NCBI GenBank assembly: GCA_944384185.1
Contig: CALWSM010000006.1
Coordinates: forward strand, 1 to 38,616
Direction: 5' to 3'
DNA length: 38,616 bases
DNA from: an uncultured Blautia sp.
Lineage (GTDB): Bacteria; Bacillota; Clostridia; Lachnospirales; Lachnospiraceae
Position 1 is the first letter of the stretch; each line of letters starts with the position of its first letter. The translations under genes and the position numbers were made by a program. The notes beneath the pieces were generated by a model. That model was not told the DNA's origin. It did no database searches and worked only from the letters and a program-made list of their open reading frames with translations. This document shows positions 24,923-32,164 of the stretch, piece after piece.

Positions 24923-25390
24923 TTACTGGACCTTACTGTCCAGCATTGCCTGACGGTTCTTCAGCGCTCCCCAGAAGTAAAGCAGAGGCAGGATCAGGCC
25001 GATGATCATGAAAACCAGGCTCAATCCATTAACTCCTTCGGAAATTGCAGAATATGCATCGTTTCCCAGCTGCCATAAGATCAGGATAATACCGCAGACA
25101 AAGCAGATTCCGGCTTTCTGTATCTTATTGCAGTTCACGATCCCGATGATACCGATCACAGTGTTAAGAAGCGCTCCTGCCGCAGTAATGTATACACTCA
25201 TTTTATATGCTTCTACGGTGATCCCGGAAGCTGTAATGGTCTGCTCCAAAAGCTCTCCCACTTCTCCTTCCCCGATTGTGCCAAGCATGGCAAAATTAGC
25301 GAGGCTCATCAAACATGACAGAACCCCAAAAATCACCATAAGAATTCCTACTACCTGCAGCAGTGTTTTTCCAGGTGCCTTTTCTTTCAT
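24923..25390 (-). CDS. small four-helix membrane protein, unknown function
   Basis: 155 residues, four hydrophobic segments (about 10-35, 62-85, 90-108, 120-143) and short charged ends. The first loop is acidic (GEGEVGELLEQTITASG). The second and third helices are glycine- and isoleucine-rich and are joined by NCNKIQKAG. I do not recognise a family beyond a generic four-helix Firmicutes membrane protein. It has its own promoter with an embedded inverted repeat, and lies upstream of the MacAB-like operon on the same strand, separated by 200 bp. Confidence 0.75.
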   Translation of the reverse strand: MKEKAPGKTLLQVVGILMVIFGVLSCLMSLANFAMLGTIGEGEVGELLEQTITASGITVEAYKMSVYITAAGALLNTVIGIIGIVNCNKIQKAGICFVCGIILILWQLGNDAYSAISEGVNGLSLVFMIIGLILPLLYFWGALKNRQAMLDSKVQ

Positions 25391-25413
25391 TACATTCTCC
25401 CCTCTCTATTGGT

Positions 25414-25449
25414 TTTCCTCATTGTATAATCCCATGAGGAAAAAGTCAA
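25414..25449 (-). promoter_or_regulatory. promoter enclosed by a perfect 10-bp inverted repeat
   Basis: On the minus strand: TTGACT (25449-25444), 16-bp spacer, TACAAT (25427-25422). The arms TTTTCCTCAT (25414-25423) and ATGAGGAAAA (25435-25444) are perfect complements with an 11-bp gap and cover the spacer and part of the -10. The about 230 bp upstream to the next terminator hold no gene I can support. Confidence 0.65.
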
Positions 25450-25623
25450 TTTATTTTACAGAAATTTTTGATAACTGTTGTGAAATACAGGAAAAACAGC
25501 CTATTGTAAAGTTTTTTTCACAAATATTTAATCAATACCTGCCGGGTATCCCTTTGTTTTCCAACCGGTCTGTGGGATGCCTCCCCGTGCAGGCAGGGCA
25601 GGCGCCCACCAGGCGCATCACAC

Positions 25624-25655
25624 AAAAAGACCCTCCGGATCCTGTCCGGAAGGTC
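25624..25655 (-). terminator. terminator of the UPF0303 gene
   Basis: On the minus strand: GACCTTCCGGA-CAGGA-TCCGGAGGGTC followed by TTTTTGTG, 18 nt past the stop codon. Confidence 0.85.
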
Positions 25656-25672
25656 TCCTCCTGGGGATACCT

Positions 25673-26167
25673 TTATAAAGCCCGTATCCTTGGCACTTCA
25701 TCTACATGAAGATATCTGCTCACAGCTTTTATGATAATATCATGGTTCACAAAATGGTTCTGGTTAGAAACCAGGATCACGCCGATCACCCCGACCTCTT
25801 CTACACGTATGGGAAATCCTCCGCCCATATAAGAATATTCTCCCGGCTCCAGACCAATGTCCTCCAGGGTCTCCTCCGACTTCTTCAGTTCGCTGTAAAG
25901 GAGCATGGTGCTTTTTTCTACTCTCCGGACCGTGGCGTACATTTTATCCATCCAGGCCGCATTATTTAAATTGGTGCTGTTACCTGCGTATTTAAACACT
26001 GTGTAACCATTATTCAGCCGGATCTCCACCGCTGTGTCCAGCCCCCTTTTTCTGGCTTCCGCCACAATAAGGTTTCCGAGAGCCCATGCGTCTTCATTGG
26101 TAAAATGTCCAAACTGCAGGATTTCCTCCTGCATAGCTAAAACTGCGATCACTTCTTCGATGGTCAT
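25673..26167 (-). CDS. UPF0303 / HbpS-like (haem-degrading domain) protein
   Basis: A 164-residue single-domain protein of the HbpS/GlcG-like fold (Pfam Haem_degrading). Family-typical stretches: FTNEDAWALGNLIVAEARKR, VEIRLNNGYTVFKYAG, WMDKMYATVRRVEKSTMLLY, GGGFPIRVEEVGVIGVILVS and the HD pair NHDIIIKAV. I chose the ATG that follows AGGAGG by 8 nt rather than a GTG three codons earlier. Despite the Pfam name, haem binding is unproven for UPF0303 members; this is a conserved protein of unknown biochemistry. It follows trpS by 18 bp and is probably co-transcribed with it. Confidence 0.88.
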   Translation of the reverse strand: MTIEEVIAVLAMQEEILQFGHFTNEDAWALGNLIVAEARKRGLDTAVEIRLNNGYTVFKYAGNSTNLNNAAWMDKMYATVRRVEKSTMLLYSELKKSEETLEDIGLEPGEYSYMGGGFPIRVEEVGVIGVILVSNQNHFVNHDIIIKAVSRYLHVDEVPRIRAL

Positions 26168-26185
26168 ATGCAACACCTCCTGCTG

Positions 26186-27190
26186 TTACCGGATCCTGTC
26201 CGGGAAACCAACCTTGCGCTGAACCTTTCTCAGTGTTTTGTTTGCAAAATACTGGGCTTTCTCGCTATTTTCCTTAATAATGGAATCAATATACGCCTTA
26301 TCCTTTTCCAGACGGGCCACTTCCTCCTGGAGAGGCTTCAGAACGCTGACTACCGCTTCCCCTACGGCCATTTTCAGTTCCCCGTAGCCTTTTCCTTCAA
26401 ATTCTTTAACCGCCTCGCCGGGAGTTTTTCCCAGACATGCGCAATAAATATCAATGAGATTTTTCAGCCCCGGCTGTTCCTCTCTGTAAGCCACGCAGGC
26501 CTCCGAATCTGTCACTGCCCGTTTGCATTTTCTCATGATCGTATCCGGATCATCCATCAGATAGATACTTCCGTTAGGATTCTCATCGGATTTCGACATT
26601 TTTTTGGAGGGATCCTGAAGACTCATGATCTTGGCTCCCACTTTGCCGATATAGGCCTCGGGCACCGTAAACACGTCTCCGTAAAGATTATTAAAGCGGA
26701 TGGCAATATTCCTGGTCAGCTCCAGATGCTGCATCTGGTCGATGCCTACCGGAACCACATCTGCCTGATACAGGAGAATATCCGCCGCCATCAGCACCGG
26801 ATAGGTGAAAAGTCCTGCGTTGATATTGTCCGCATGCTTTGCCGCCTTGTCCTTGAACTGGGTCATACGGTTCAGCTCGCCCATATAAGTAAAGCAGTCC
26901 AGGATCCAGGCCAGCTCCGCATGGCCGGATACATGAGACTGATAATAGATACAATTTTTCTTGGGATCTAATCCTGCTGCGATATATAAGGTCAGCAGCG
27001 CTCTCGCTCTCTTTCTCAGAGTCGCCGGATCCTGACGGATGGTAATAGAATGCATGTCCACCACGCTGTAAAAGCATTCATAATCATCGCTTAAAGTCAC
27101 CCAGTTTTTCAGGGCGCCCAGATAATTTCCCAAAGTCAGATTTCCTGTGGCCTGCATGCCGCTGAATAAAACTTTTTTATCCTTGATCAT
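26186..27190 (-). CDS. trpS: tryptophanyl-tRNA synthetase
   Basis: Charges tRNA-Trp with tryptophan. 334 residues, the usual length of the bacterial class Ic enzyme. The HIGH-equivalent reads TGNLTLGNYLGA (15-26) and the KMSKS loop is at 197-201 in PSKKMSKSDENP. The start is the MIKDKKVLF methionine, with GGAGG 8 nt upstream; the open frame extends 22 codons further but through the promoter. Only 75 bp separate it from the upstream methyltransferase gene, and I see no T-box there. Confidence 0.97.
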   Translation of the reverse strand: MIKDKKVLFSGMQATGNLTLGNYLGALKNWVTLSDDYECFYSVVDMHSITIRQDPATLRKRARALLTLYIAAGLDPKKNCIYYQSHVSGHAELAWILDCFTYMGELNRMTQFKDKAAKHADNINAGLFTYPVLMAADILLYQADVVPVGIDQMQHLELTRNIAIRFNNLYGDVFTVPEAYIGKVGAKIMSLQDPSKKMSKSDENPNGSIYLMDDPDTIMRKCKRAVTDSEACVAYREEQPGLKNLIDIYCACLGKTPGEAVKEFEGKGYGELKMAVGEAVVSVLKPLQEEVARLEKDKAYIDSIIKENSEKAQYFANKTLRKVQRKVGFPDRIR

Positions 27191-27213
27191 AATTATGTCC
27201 TCCACTGGTACGT

Positions 27214-27256
27214 TTTCCTTAGGAAATATTTTAGCACGTTTCCCTCCGGGGGGCAA
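27214..27256 (-). promoter_or_regulatory. trpS promoter with palindrome at +1
   Basis: On the minus strand: TTGCCC (27256-27251), 17-bp spacer, TAAAAT (27233-27228), then TTTCCTAAGGAAA (27226-27214), a perfect 6-bp-arm palindrome centred near the predicted start. Confidence 0.5.
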
Positions 27257-27265
27257 CTGCGGCTT

Positions 27266-28021
27266 TTATTTCTCCCCTTCCACTAAAAACATAGGCGTAG
27301 AATGATAATTTGCCCGTTCTTCCCGGCTCCAGACCTTTTCCCACACATTCTCTTCTATTTCCACTTTTGCACATGCCAGTCCCTCCAGAACCTCTTTGTC
27401 CCAGAGAGGGCGGCGGATCCGGCTTAAGGGCACCTTCCTGGCGATCTCCTCCATAGCGTCAATATCTGTGCAGGTATAATGATCTTCCATATGAAGGGCT
27501 TCCACCCTCTTCCGGTCCTCTTCGTATTCTTTCCGTTTTTCCTCATCAAAGAGATGATGATACCAGTTAGCGTCGTAATTCAGGAGCTTTCCGCCTTTTT
27601 TCAGCACTCTCAGCCACTCCTGGTAGGCTCTGGCAGGTTTTTCCAGATTCCAGGTCAGGTTCCTGGACACCACGGCGTCAAAGGTCTGATCCGGAAAATC
27701 CAGGTCCTGGGCGTCCATCTGCAGCCACCGGATCTTCTTCCCTAATTCCCCCGCATTACGCCGGGCTTCCTTCAGCATTTCCTCTGTGTAATCCACCGCT
27801 GTTACCTGATAACCGGCCCGGGCCAGGATAATGGCAAAAAATCCCGGTCCTGTACCGATATCCAGGATCTTTATCTCCTCCGGTTTTTTATCCGGAAGAT
27901 GTCCTTTCAGATTTTCCAGCCAGATCTCCCTCTGCCGGGTAGCCAGCTCTCCCTGATTTACCTGGGAATACCCCTCCGCTCTTTTTGTCCAGTATTCCTC
28001 TATCTGATCCAGTAATTCCAT
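27266..28021 (-). CDS. class I SAM-dependent methyltransferase
   Basis: A 251-residue cytoplasmic methyltransferase. SAM-binding motif I is ILDIGTGPGFFAIILARAG, followed by the acidic VTAVDYTEEML, motif II-like DAQDLDFPDQTFDAVVSRN and LRVLKKGGKLLNYDANWYHH. The C-terminal half (EYEEDRKRVEALHMEDHYTC) is charged and lacks a recognisable substrate signature. UbiE/COQ5-like in general form, but quinone work is not implied. A TAGAAT lies upstream without a convincing -35. Substrate unknown. Confidence 0.88.
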   Translation of the reverse strand: MELLDQIEEYWTKRAEGYSQVNQGELATRQREIWLENLKGHLPDKKPEEIKILDIGTGPGFFAIILARAGYQVTAVDYTEEMLKEARRNAGELGKKIRWLQMDAQDLDFPDQTFDAVVSRNLTWNLEKPARAYQEWLRVLKKGGKLLNYDANWYHHLFDEEKRKEYEEDRKRVEALHMEDHYTCTDIDAMEEIARKVPLSRIRRPLWDKEVLEGLACAKVEIEENVWEKVWSREERANYHSTPMFLVEGEK

Positions 28022-28202
28022 AACTACTCTTTCCTTCCCTGTATTCTAAATTCTTGGTTTATGCTATTGATCCTGGAAGGAAGTATATCATGGATTTCTT
28101 TTCTCTCACAAGCCCCCTGAGGGGTTATAAAGCTATGGACTATGAAAAATCTTCCGACAGCCGGTTCTCTCTCCGGTCCCTCTCCGGCCTGTCATTGAAA
28201 GC

Positions 28203-28231
28203 TTTACATTCCCGCCGCTGACGTCTATAAT
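28203..28231 (+). promoter_or_regulatory. luxS promoter
   Basis: TTTACA, 17-bp spacer, TATAAT. Just above the -35 are two adjacent direct repeats, CTCTCCGGTCC and CTCTCCGGCC (28169-28189), a possible regulator site. The remaining 270-bp gap to the methyltransferase shows nothing else I can name, including no SAM riboswitch. Confidence 0.65.
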
Positions 28232-28292
28232 AGGAACATGGCGTACAGGCATTCCATGCTTATAAGAAATTATCTGGAAAGGACGAAAGAAA

Positions 28293-28772
28293 ATGGAAAA
28301 AATCGCAAGCTTTACCATTGATCATATCAAGCTGAAACCAGGGGTCTATGTATCCCGAAAGGATCATGTAGGGGCTGAGACCATTACCACCTTCGATCTG
28401 CGCATGACCTCCCCCAACGACGAACCTGTGATGAATACCGCAGAGGTCCACACCATTGAGCATCTGGGAGCTACCTTTTTAAGAAATCACCCGGTTTACG
28501 GTTCCAAAACGGTTTACTTCGGCCCCATGGGCTGCCGCACCGGATTTTATCTCCTGCTGGCAGGAGACTATGCATCAGAAGATATTGTAGACCTGATAAG
28601 AGAAATGTTTGTTTTTATCCGTGATTTTAAAGGGGAAGTCCCCGGCGCCTCTCCCAGAGACTGCGGCAATTATCTGGATATGAATCTGGGCATGGCCAAC
28701 TATCTGGCGAAAAAATATCTGGATGAGGTCCTGACAGACATCTCCAAAGACCGGCTGGTGTATCCGGAATAA
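28293..28772 (+). CDS. luxS: S-ribosylhomocysteine lyase (LuxS)
   Basis: Cleaves S-ribosylhomocysteine to homocysteine and the AI-2 precursor DPD in the activated methyl cycle. 159 residues, full length. The metal ligands are seen in HTIEH (H53, H57; E56 is the general base) and C124 in [11 protein letters not shown]; the catalytic cysteine is C81 in [16 protein letters not shown] precedes the ATG by 9 nt. Single-gene unit with its own promoter and a terminator shared with the convergent operon. No pfs (mtnN) gene adjoins. Confidence 0.98.
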   Translation: MEKIASFTIDHIKLKPGVYVSRKDHVGAETITTFDLRMTSPNDEPVMNTAEVHTIEHLGATFLRNHPVYGSKTVYFGPMGCRTGFYLLLAGDYASEDIVDLIREMFVFIRDFKGEVPGASPRDCGNYLDMNLGMANYLAKKYLDEVLTDISKDRLVYPE

Positions 28773-28794
28773 ACCATGCCGCAAGAGTCCAATA

Positions 28795-28834
28795 CCCCGA
28801 TGCAGGTTTACTGCCCCTTATGCCTGCATCGGGG
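28795..28834. terminator. bidirectional terminator inside the end of yqeC-mocA
   Basis: Perfect 12-bp arms CCCCGATGCAGG / CCTGCATCGGGG around a 16-nt loop, followed by TCTTTG on the plus strand. The minus-strand stop codon (28818-28820) lies in the loop, so the last four codons of that gene form one arm. Confidence 0.75.
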
Positions 28835-30146
28835 TCTTTGCCTTCTCTGTACCGGGATCTTTTTTCGTATCCCAGTCCTCCAACTCTCCGGGATCTTCCG
28901 TCTCATAAAAAAACACTTCTTCCATGTGCTTTTTCAGAACCCTTTTTCCTCCTGTATCCCCTCGAAGCTCCATCAGCTCCGGCACAAAGCGTTCATGAAA
29001 GATCACCGGATTTCCCGGAACTTTCCCATAAGACATACAGCCGATCTTTTTTCCGCTTTTTTCAAAATCTGCCAGAAAGTTTTCCACAGTCTTTTTTCGG
29101 AGAAAAGGCTGATCTGCCACAAAAAACATGTAGTAATCCTCTGCCTCCCCACACTTATGGCTTTCCGCCGCCTTCAGGCCGATCTGAAGAGAAGAGGAAA
29201 TCCCTCTTTCGCTGCGGGGATTTTTCACCCCGAAGATCCCCTGTCTTGCGGCTTCTTTTATGATCTCTTCATACTGGCTGACTACTGTCAGAGAATCTGC
29301 CAGGCCTTCCTCCTGTATCTCCTTCAGTCTTTCCATGGTCCACAGATACATAGGCTTTCCCTTAATGGGATACAGCAGTTTATTTTCTCCGAATCTTCTT
29401 GAAAAACCTGCTGCCAGAAGGATCATATGGATACCCTTTTTCTCCTCCCGGGAATGAAGGAACACCGGGACAGACAGCCCGGCTTCCATGCGGGCTCTTA
29501 CTTTTTCCGGATCTTTCAGAAGATCCTGCTGATTCAGTATCACGGCAATCTTTCTCCCCGGGTATTGTCTTTTTAATGGTTCCACATATCCCTTTTCCAG
29601 CAGTTTCCCCAGCAGCTCTCCGGTAAGCACGGCTGTTCCTGAGCCTAGGAGCTTCCTGGCATATTCCAGCCTGTGGCAGACCTGCTCCAGAGGTCTTCCC
29701 AGGGCCGACGCCCCTGCCAGGATCAGGATATGGGTGGTATCTTCCCGGATCACCGGTTCCTTTTTTCCCGGCACTTTTACCGGGAATTTTCTGGAACCGT
29801 CTGCCTCTATCAAAACCCCTTGAGCTTTGGAAGCTGCCTGAAAGTATATCCTCTCAGAAAGGCCCCGGATCTTTTCCGGGGTCTCGCTGGCGGAACCGGC
29901 GATCACCACCCCGGGAGTCTCCAGCGCTTTTCTGATATTTTCTGCCGGCTGATCGATCCAGCCCCTTCTTCCAAGGATCTCCGGCCGTTCCATATGAACG
30001 GTGGTAGTAACCAGCACTCTTTTCCCCCGCCCTGCCCAGTCGTCAGCCAGTTCCAGGATACAGGAAGTCTTCCCTCCGGCTCCCACAAAGGAAATCACTG
30101 GTTTTTCTATATTTCCCATCTTTTCTATGATCTGATACAGCTTCAT
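28818..30146 (-). CDS. YqeC-MocA fusion: selenium-dependent molybdenum hydroxylase accessory protein
   Basis: A 442-residue two-domain protein. Residues 1 to about 235 are YqeC-like, with the P-loop-like ISFVGAGGKTSCILELA and LVTTTTVHM-type continuation (VLVTTTVHM). From residue 239 a MocA/MobA-type nucleotidyltransferase domain begins, MILLAAGFSRRFGENKL (LAAGxSxRxGxxK), with NPRSERGISSSLQ and FFVADQPFL. MocA enzymes attach CMP to molybdopterin; YqeC is a conserved companion in selenium-dependent molybdenum hydroxylase maturation. In other genomes these are usually separate genes, so the fusion links them. Met241 could be an internal start. Overlaps yqeB by 4 bp (ATGA), indicating coupled translation. 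Confidence 0.88.
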   Translation of the reverse strand: MKLYQIIEKMGNIEKPVISFVGAGGKTSCILELADDWAGRGKRVLVTTTVHMERPEILGRRGWIDQPAENIRKALETPGVVIAGSASETPEKIRGLSERIYFQAASKAQGVLIEADGSRKFPVKVPGKKEPVIREDTTHILILAGASALGRPLEQVCHRLEYARKLLGSGTAVLTGELLGKLLEKGYVEPLKRQYPGRKIAVILNQQDLLKDPEKVRARMEAGLSVPVFLHSREEKKGIHMILLAAGFSRRFGENKLLYPIKGKPMYLWTMERLKEIQEEGLADSLTVVSQYEEIIKEAARQGIFGVKNPRSERGISSSLQIGLKAAESHKCGEAEDYYMFFVADQPFLRKKTVENFLADFEKSGKKIGCMSYGKVPGNPVIFHERFVPELMELRGDTGGKRVLKKHMEEVFFYETEDPGELEDWDTKKDPGTEKAKTPMQA

Positions 30147-30958
30147 CTTTCCAACACACCCTTTTCATAGGCGCTGACCAGCTCCAGGACGCTTCCTGCG
30201 ATACATCTGGCCTTATCTGATATCCGGGCGCAGTAAGCCTGGGACTCCTTTCTGGGATCTACATCTGCAATCTTGAAATACTCCGTCACCGGGTATCCCT
30301 CCTGGATGATCCCTCTGAGGACTCCGGAAATCTCTGTATACACAAAAGCCGGCTTTCCTTCTCTTTCTATCCAGCCGATCCGGCTTCCCTTTTCCACCCA
30401 GTCCCCGATTTCTTTTTCCTGATGAAAAATCCCCGGACAGGGGGAATGGATCACTCTTTCTTTTCCGTAACCCCCGATCACCCCGGGGACTCCCGTATTG
30501 GGTATCGCTGTGCCCTGAGAAAGGATCCTCCCCAGATAATGTCCCCTCTTCGTCTCGATCACATAATCCACGTCTTCCCCTGCCGTAAATCCTGGACCCA
30601 GGGCTATGGTCAGCTCTGCCATATCTCTTCTGGTCCCCAGGTTCTTCTTCGCCAGGATCCCGTCTACCAGAATATCCGGATGATACTGTTCCAGGCACTT
30701 TCCCTGGGGATCCACCAGCAGCCGGGGGCGATCCCAGGATACTTCCGCCAGAGCCTGCCCAAAGCTTTCTGTACGGGTGCAGGTCAGGCCTTCCACCTCC
30801 ATAGCCCCTTCATAAACCGCCTGGCAGAAAGATACCAGACGGCGGATAGCCGAAGGGCGCTGGCATTCCAGAATGATCACCGGATAGCCGCTTTTGCAGA
30901 GTCTGTGTATGACACCCGTCGCCAGATCGCCGCCGCCTCTTACAATAATAGGCTTCAT
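30143..30958 (-). CDS. yqeB: YqeB-family selenium-dependent molybdenum hydroxylase maturation protein
   Basis: A 271-residue protein of the YqeB (EF2563) family, which co-occurs with selenium-dependent molybdenum hydroxylases. It opens with a Rossmann-like IIVRGGGDLATGVIHRLCKSG, followed by IILECQRPSAIRR, the central LVDPQGKCL and DILVDGILAKKN, and GPGFTAGEDVDYVIETKRGHYLG with a lipoyl/hammerhead-like C-terminal part (ISGVLRGIIQEG). Biochemical activity is not established in the family; a role in inserting selenium into the Mo site or handling the cofactor is inferred from conserved context. Starts 19 bp after yedF. Confidence 0.9.
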   Translation of the reverse strand: MKPIIVRGGGDLATGVIHRLCKSGYPVIILECQRPSAIRRLVSFCQAVYEGAMEVEGLTCTRTESFGQALAEVSWDRPRLLVDPQGKCLEQYHPDILVDGILAKKNLGTRRDMAELTIALGPGFTAGEDVDYVIETKRGHYLGRILSQGTAIPNTGVPGVIGGYGKERVIHSPCPGIFHQEKEIGDWVEKGSRIGWIEREGKPAFVYTEISGVLRGIIQEGYPVTEYFKIADVDPRKESQAYCARISDKARCIAGSVLELVSAYEKGVLER

Positions 30959-30977
30959 AAGCTTCTCCTCCCGGCTC

Positions 30978-31595
30978 TCACGGTTTAATGATCAGATCCG
31001 CTTTTGCCTGGGTCTCTGTGATCACATACATATTTACAATAGTTCCCACTGCCAGCTTCTCTTTCATCTTATAAAAGTCCAGACAGGTACCGCAGGTACA
31101 GATCCTGACCCCTTCCTTTTCCAGGGTCTTCAGATCCTCCAGGACCGGCGAACCTTCACAGGTCAGAAAGGCCCCCTTATTATAGAATAAAACCGTGTCC
31201 GGCAGTTTTTCCAGCTGGGTCAGGGAATAAAGAAAGCCTTTGATCAGGATCTGTCCCAGTTCCGGATCCCCCTCTCCCATTTTGTCAGAAGAGATCACCA
31301 CCACGGTATTCTTCTGCCCCTGAGGTACACAGGAAATATACTCCGGCTCTTTTTCTTCCCGGGAGCTTCCCTCTTTTTTCACTGTGATCTTCACTTCATA
31401 ATGCTTTTCTCCCAGTTTTCTCATCTCATAATCCGCTTCCTGGGAATTGGCCAGTTTTCTCAGATTTTCTGCAGCCACTTCATTATCCACCTGGACCATG
31501 ACCACATCCCCCGGCCGGCTTTTATCCATTTCCTTTTTTGCAAGTATTACCGGTTTCGGACAGGTCATGCCCATAGCGTCTACTCTTTTTTCCAT
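30978..31595 (-). CDS. yedF: YedF: TusA-like plus DsrE-like selenium metabolism protein
   Basis: A 205-residue two-domain protein. The N-terminal TusA/SirA-like domain (1-72) carries the C-P-x-P motif MTCPKPVILAKK with C12. The C-terminal DsrE-like domain (about 95-205) has SSDKMGEGDPELGQILIKGF, LFYNKGAFLT and the cysteine cluster CTCGTC (C166, C168, C171). Family members are annotated as sulfurtransferase-like selenium metabolism proteins and may carry selenium as a persulfide analogue; this is family context, not proven here. Lies between DUF3343 and yqeB with gaps of 18-19 bp. Confidence 0.92.
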   Translation of the reverse strand: MEKRVDAMGMTCPKPVILAKKEMDKSRPGDVVMVQVDNEVAAENLRKLANSQEADYEMRKLGEKHYEVKITVKKEGSSREEKEPEYISCVPQGQKNTVVVISSDKMGEGDPELGQILIKGFLYSLTQLEKLPDTVLFYNKGAFLTCEGSPVLEDLKTLEKEGVRICTCGTCLDFYKMKEKLAVGTIVNMYVITETQAKADLIIKP

Positions 31596-31613
31596 GCTCT
31601 TTCTCCTTCTCCT

Positions 31614-31856
31614 TTACGGATATAGATATACTCTGTAGATCCCTGCCGCCTGGATCTCTCCATTGTCCGCCGCCTGACGAATCTGCTCTTCTTCCTCCGG
31701 CTCTGCACACCAGGCAATGCCGCATTCTGCAGATATTTCACTTGGAAGAGGGATGATCCTTCCGGGAATCTGGTTTTTCTGACAATATTTCTCCGCCGCC
31801 ATAGCCTGGGTAGTTGTCAAAAAAGCTACTACCAGTTTTTCTTTCTTCTCTCTCAT
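31614..31856 (-). CDS. DUF3343 small cysteine protein
   Basis: An 80-residue protein of the DUF3343 family (putative Se/S carrier). Family wording is clear: AFLTTTQAMAAEKYCQKNQIPGRIIPLPSEISAECGIAWCA, with cysteines at 25, 45 and 50. I chose MREKKEKLV as start because the longer open frame would run through the promoter and the tRNA; a purine-rich GAGAGGGG lies upstream. First gene of the DUF3343 - yedF - yqeB - yqeC::mocA operon. A carrier role for selenium between proteins of the operon is inferred. Confidence 0.88.
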   Translation of the reverse strand: MREKKEKLVVAFLTTTQAMAAEKYCQKNQIPGRIIPLPSEISAECGIAWCAEPEEEEQIRQAADNGEIQAAGIYRVYLYP

Positions 31857-31893
31857 AGATTTTTCCCCTCTCCCATATATGAGTTCTTTTACT

Positions 31894-31921
31894 ATAATAA
31901 CAAAACCGGGACAGAAATCAA
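31894..31921 (-). promoter_or_regulatory. promoter of the selenium/molybdenum operon
   Basis: On the minus strand: TTGATT, 16-bp spacer, TATTAT. It lies back-to-back with the tRNA-Thr promoter, about 25 bp apart. Confidence 0.45.
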
Positions 31922-31946
31922 GAATGCAAATTTTTTCAAAAACCTG

Positions 31947-31975
31947 TTGACAGAGATATTTCTTTTTGATAGAAT
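31947..31975 (+). promoter_or_regulatory. tRNA-Thr promoter
   Basis: TTGACA, 17-bp spacer, TAGAAT, close to consensus, with the mature tRNA beginning 31 nt after the -10. Confidence 0.8.
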
Positions 31976-32005
31976 ACATAACTGTGATACGCAAAATCAT
32001 CGTTT

Positions 32006-32078
32006 GCTGCCTTGGCTCAGTCGGTAGAGCGTCGCCTTGGTAAGGCGGAGGTCGGCGGTTCAAGTCCGCTAGGCAGCT
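32006..32078 (+). tRNA. tRNA-Thr (anticodon GGT)
   Basis: Full cloverleaf: acceptor GCTGCCT/AGGCAGC, D-stem GCTC/GAGC, anticodon stem TCGCC/GGCGG with loop TTGGTAA (anticodon GGT at 32039-32041), T-stem GGCGG/CCGCT with TTCAAGT, discriminator T. CCA is not encoded. Reads ACC and ACU codons. It stands alone with its own promoter and terminator. Confidence 0.97.
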
Positions 32079-32084
32079 CTGAAA

Positions 32085-32117
32085 AGAACTCTTGAAATTT
32101 CAGGAGTTCTTTTTTTG
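32085..32117 (+). terminator. tRNA-Thr terminator
   Basis: AGAACTC-T-TGAAA/TTTCA-G-GAGTTCT followed by a run of seven T, beginning 7 nt after the tRNA. Confidence 0.9.
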
Positions 32118-32164
32118 TACATGTCTGCCGGATCCGCATATCCCAAAGATCAGGCTTCCTCTAT

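Noticed and set aside
28022..28202. SAM riboswitch or other leader upstream of luxS
   Set aside because: The promoter is close to the gene, leaving about 55 nt of leader, too short, and no known core is seen.
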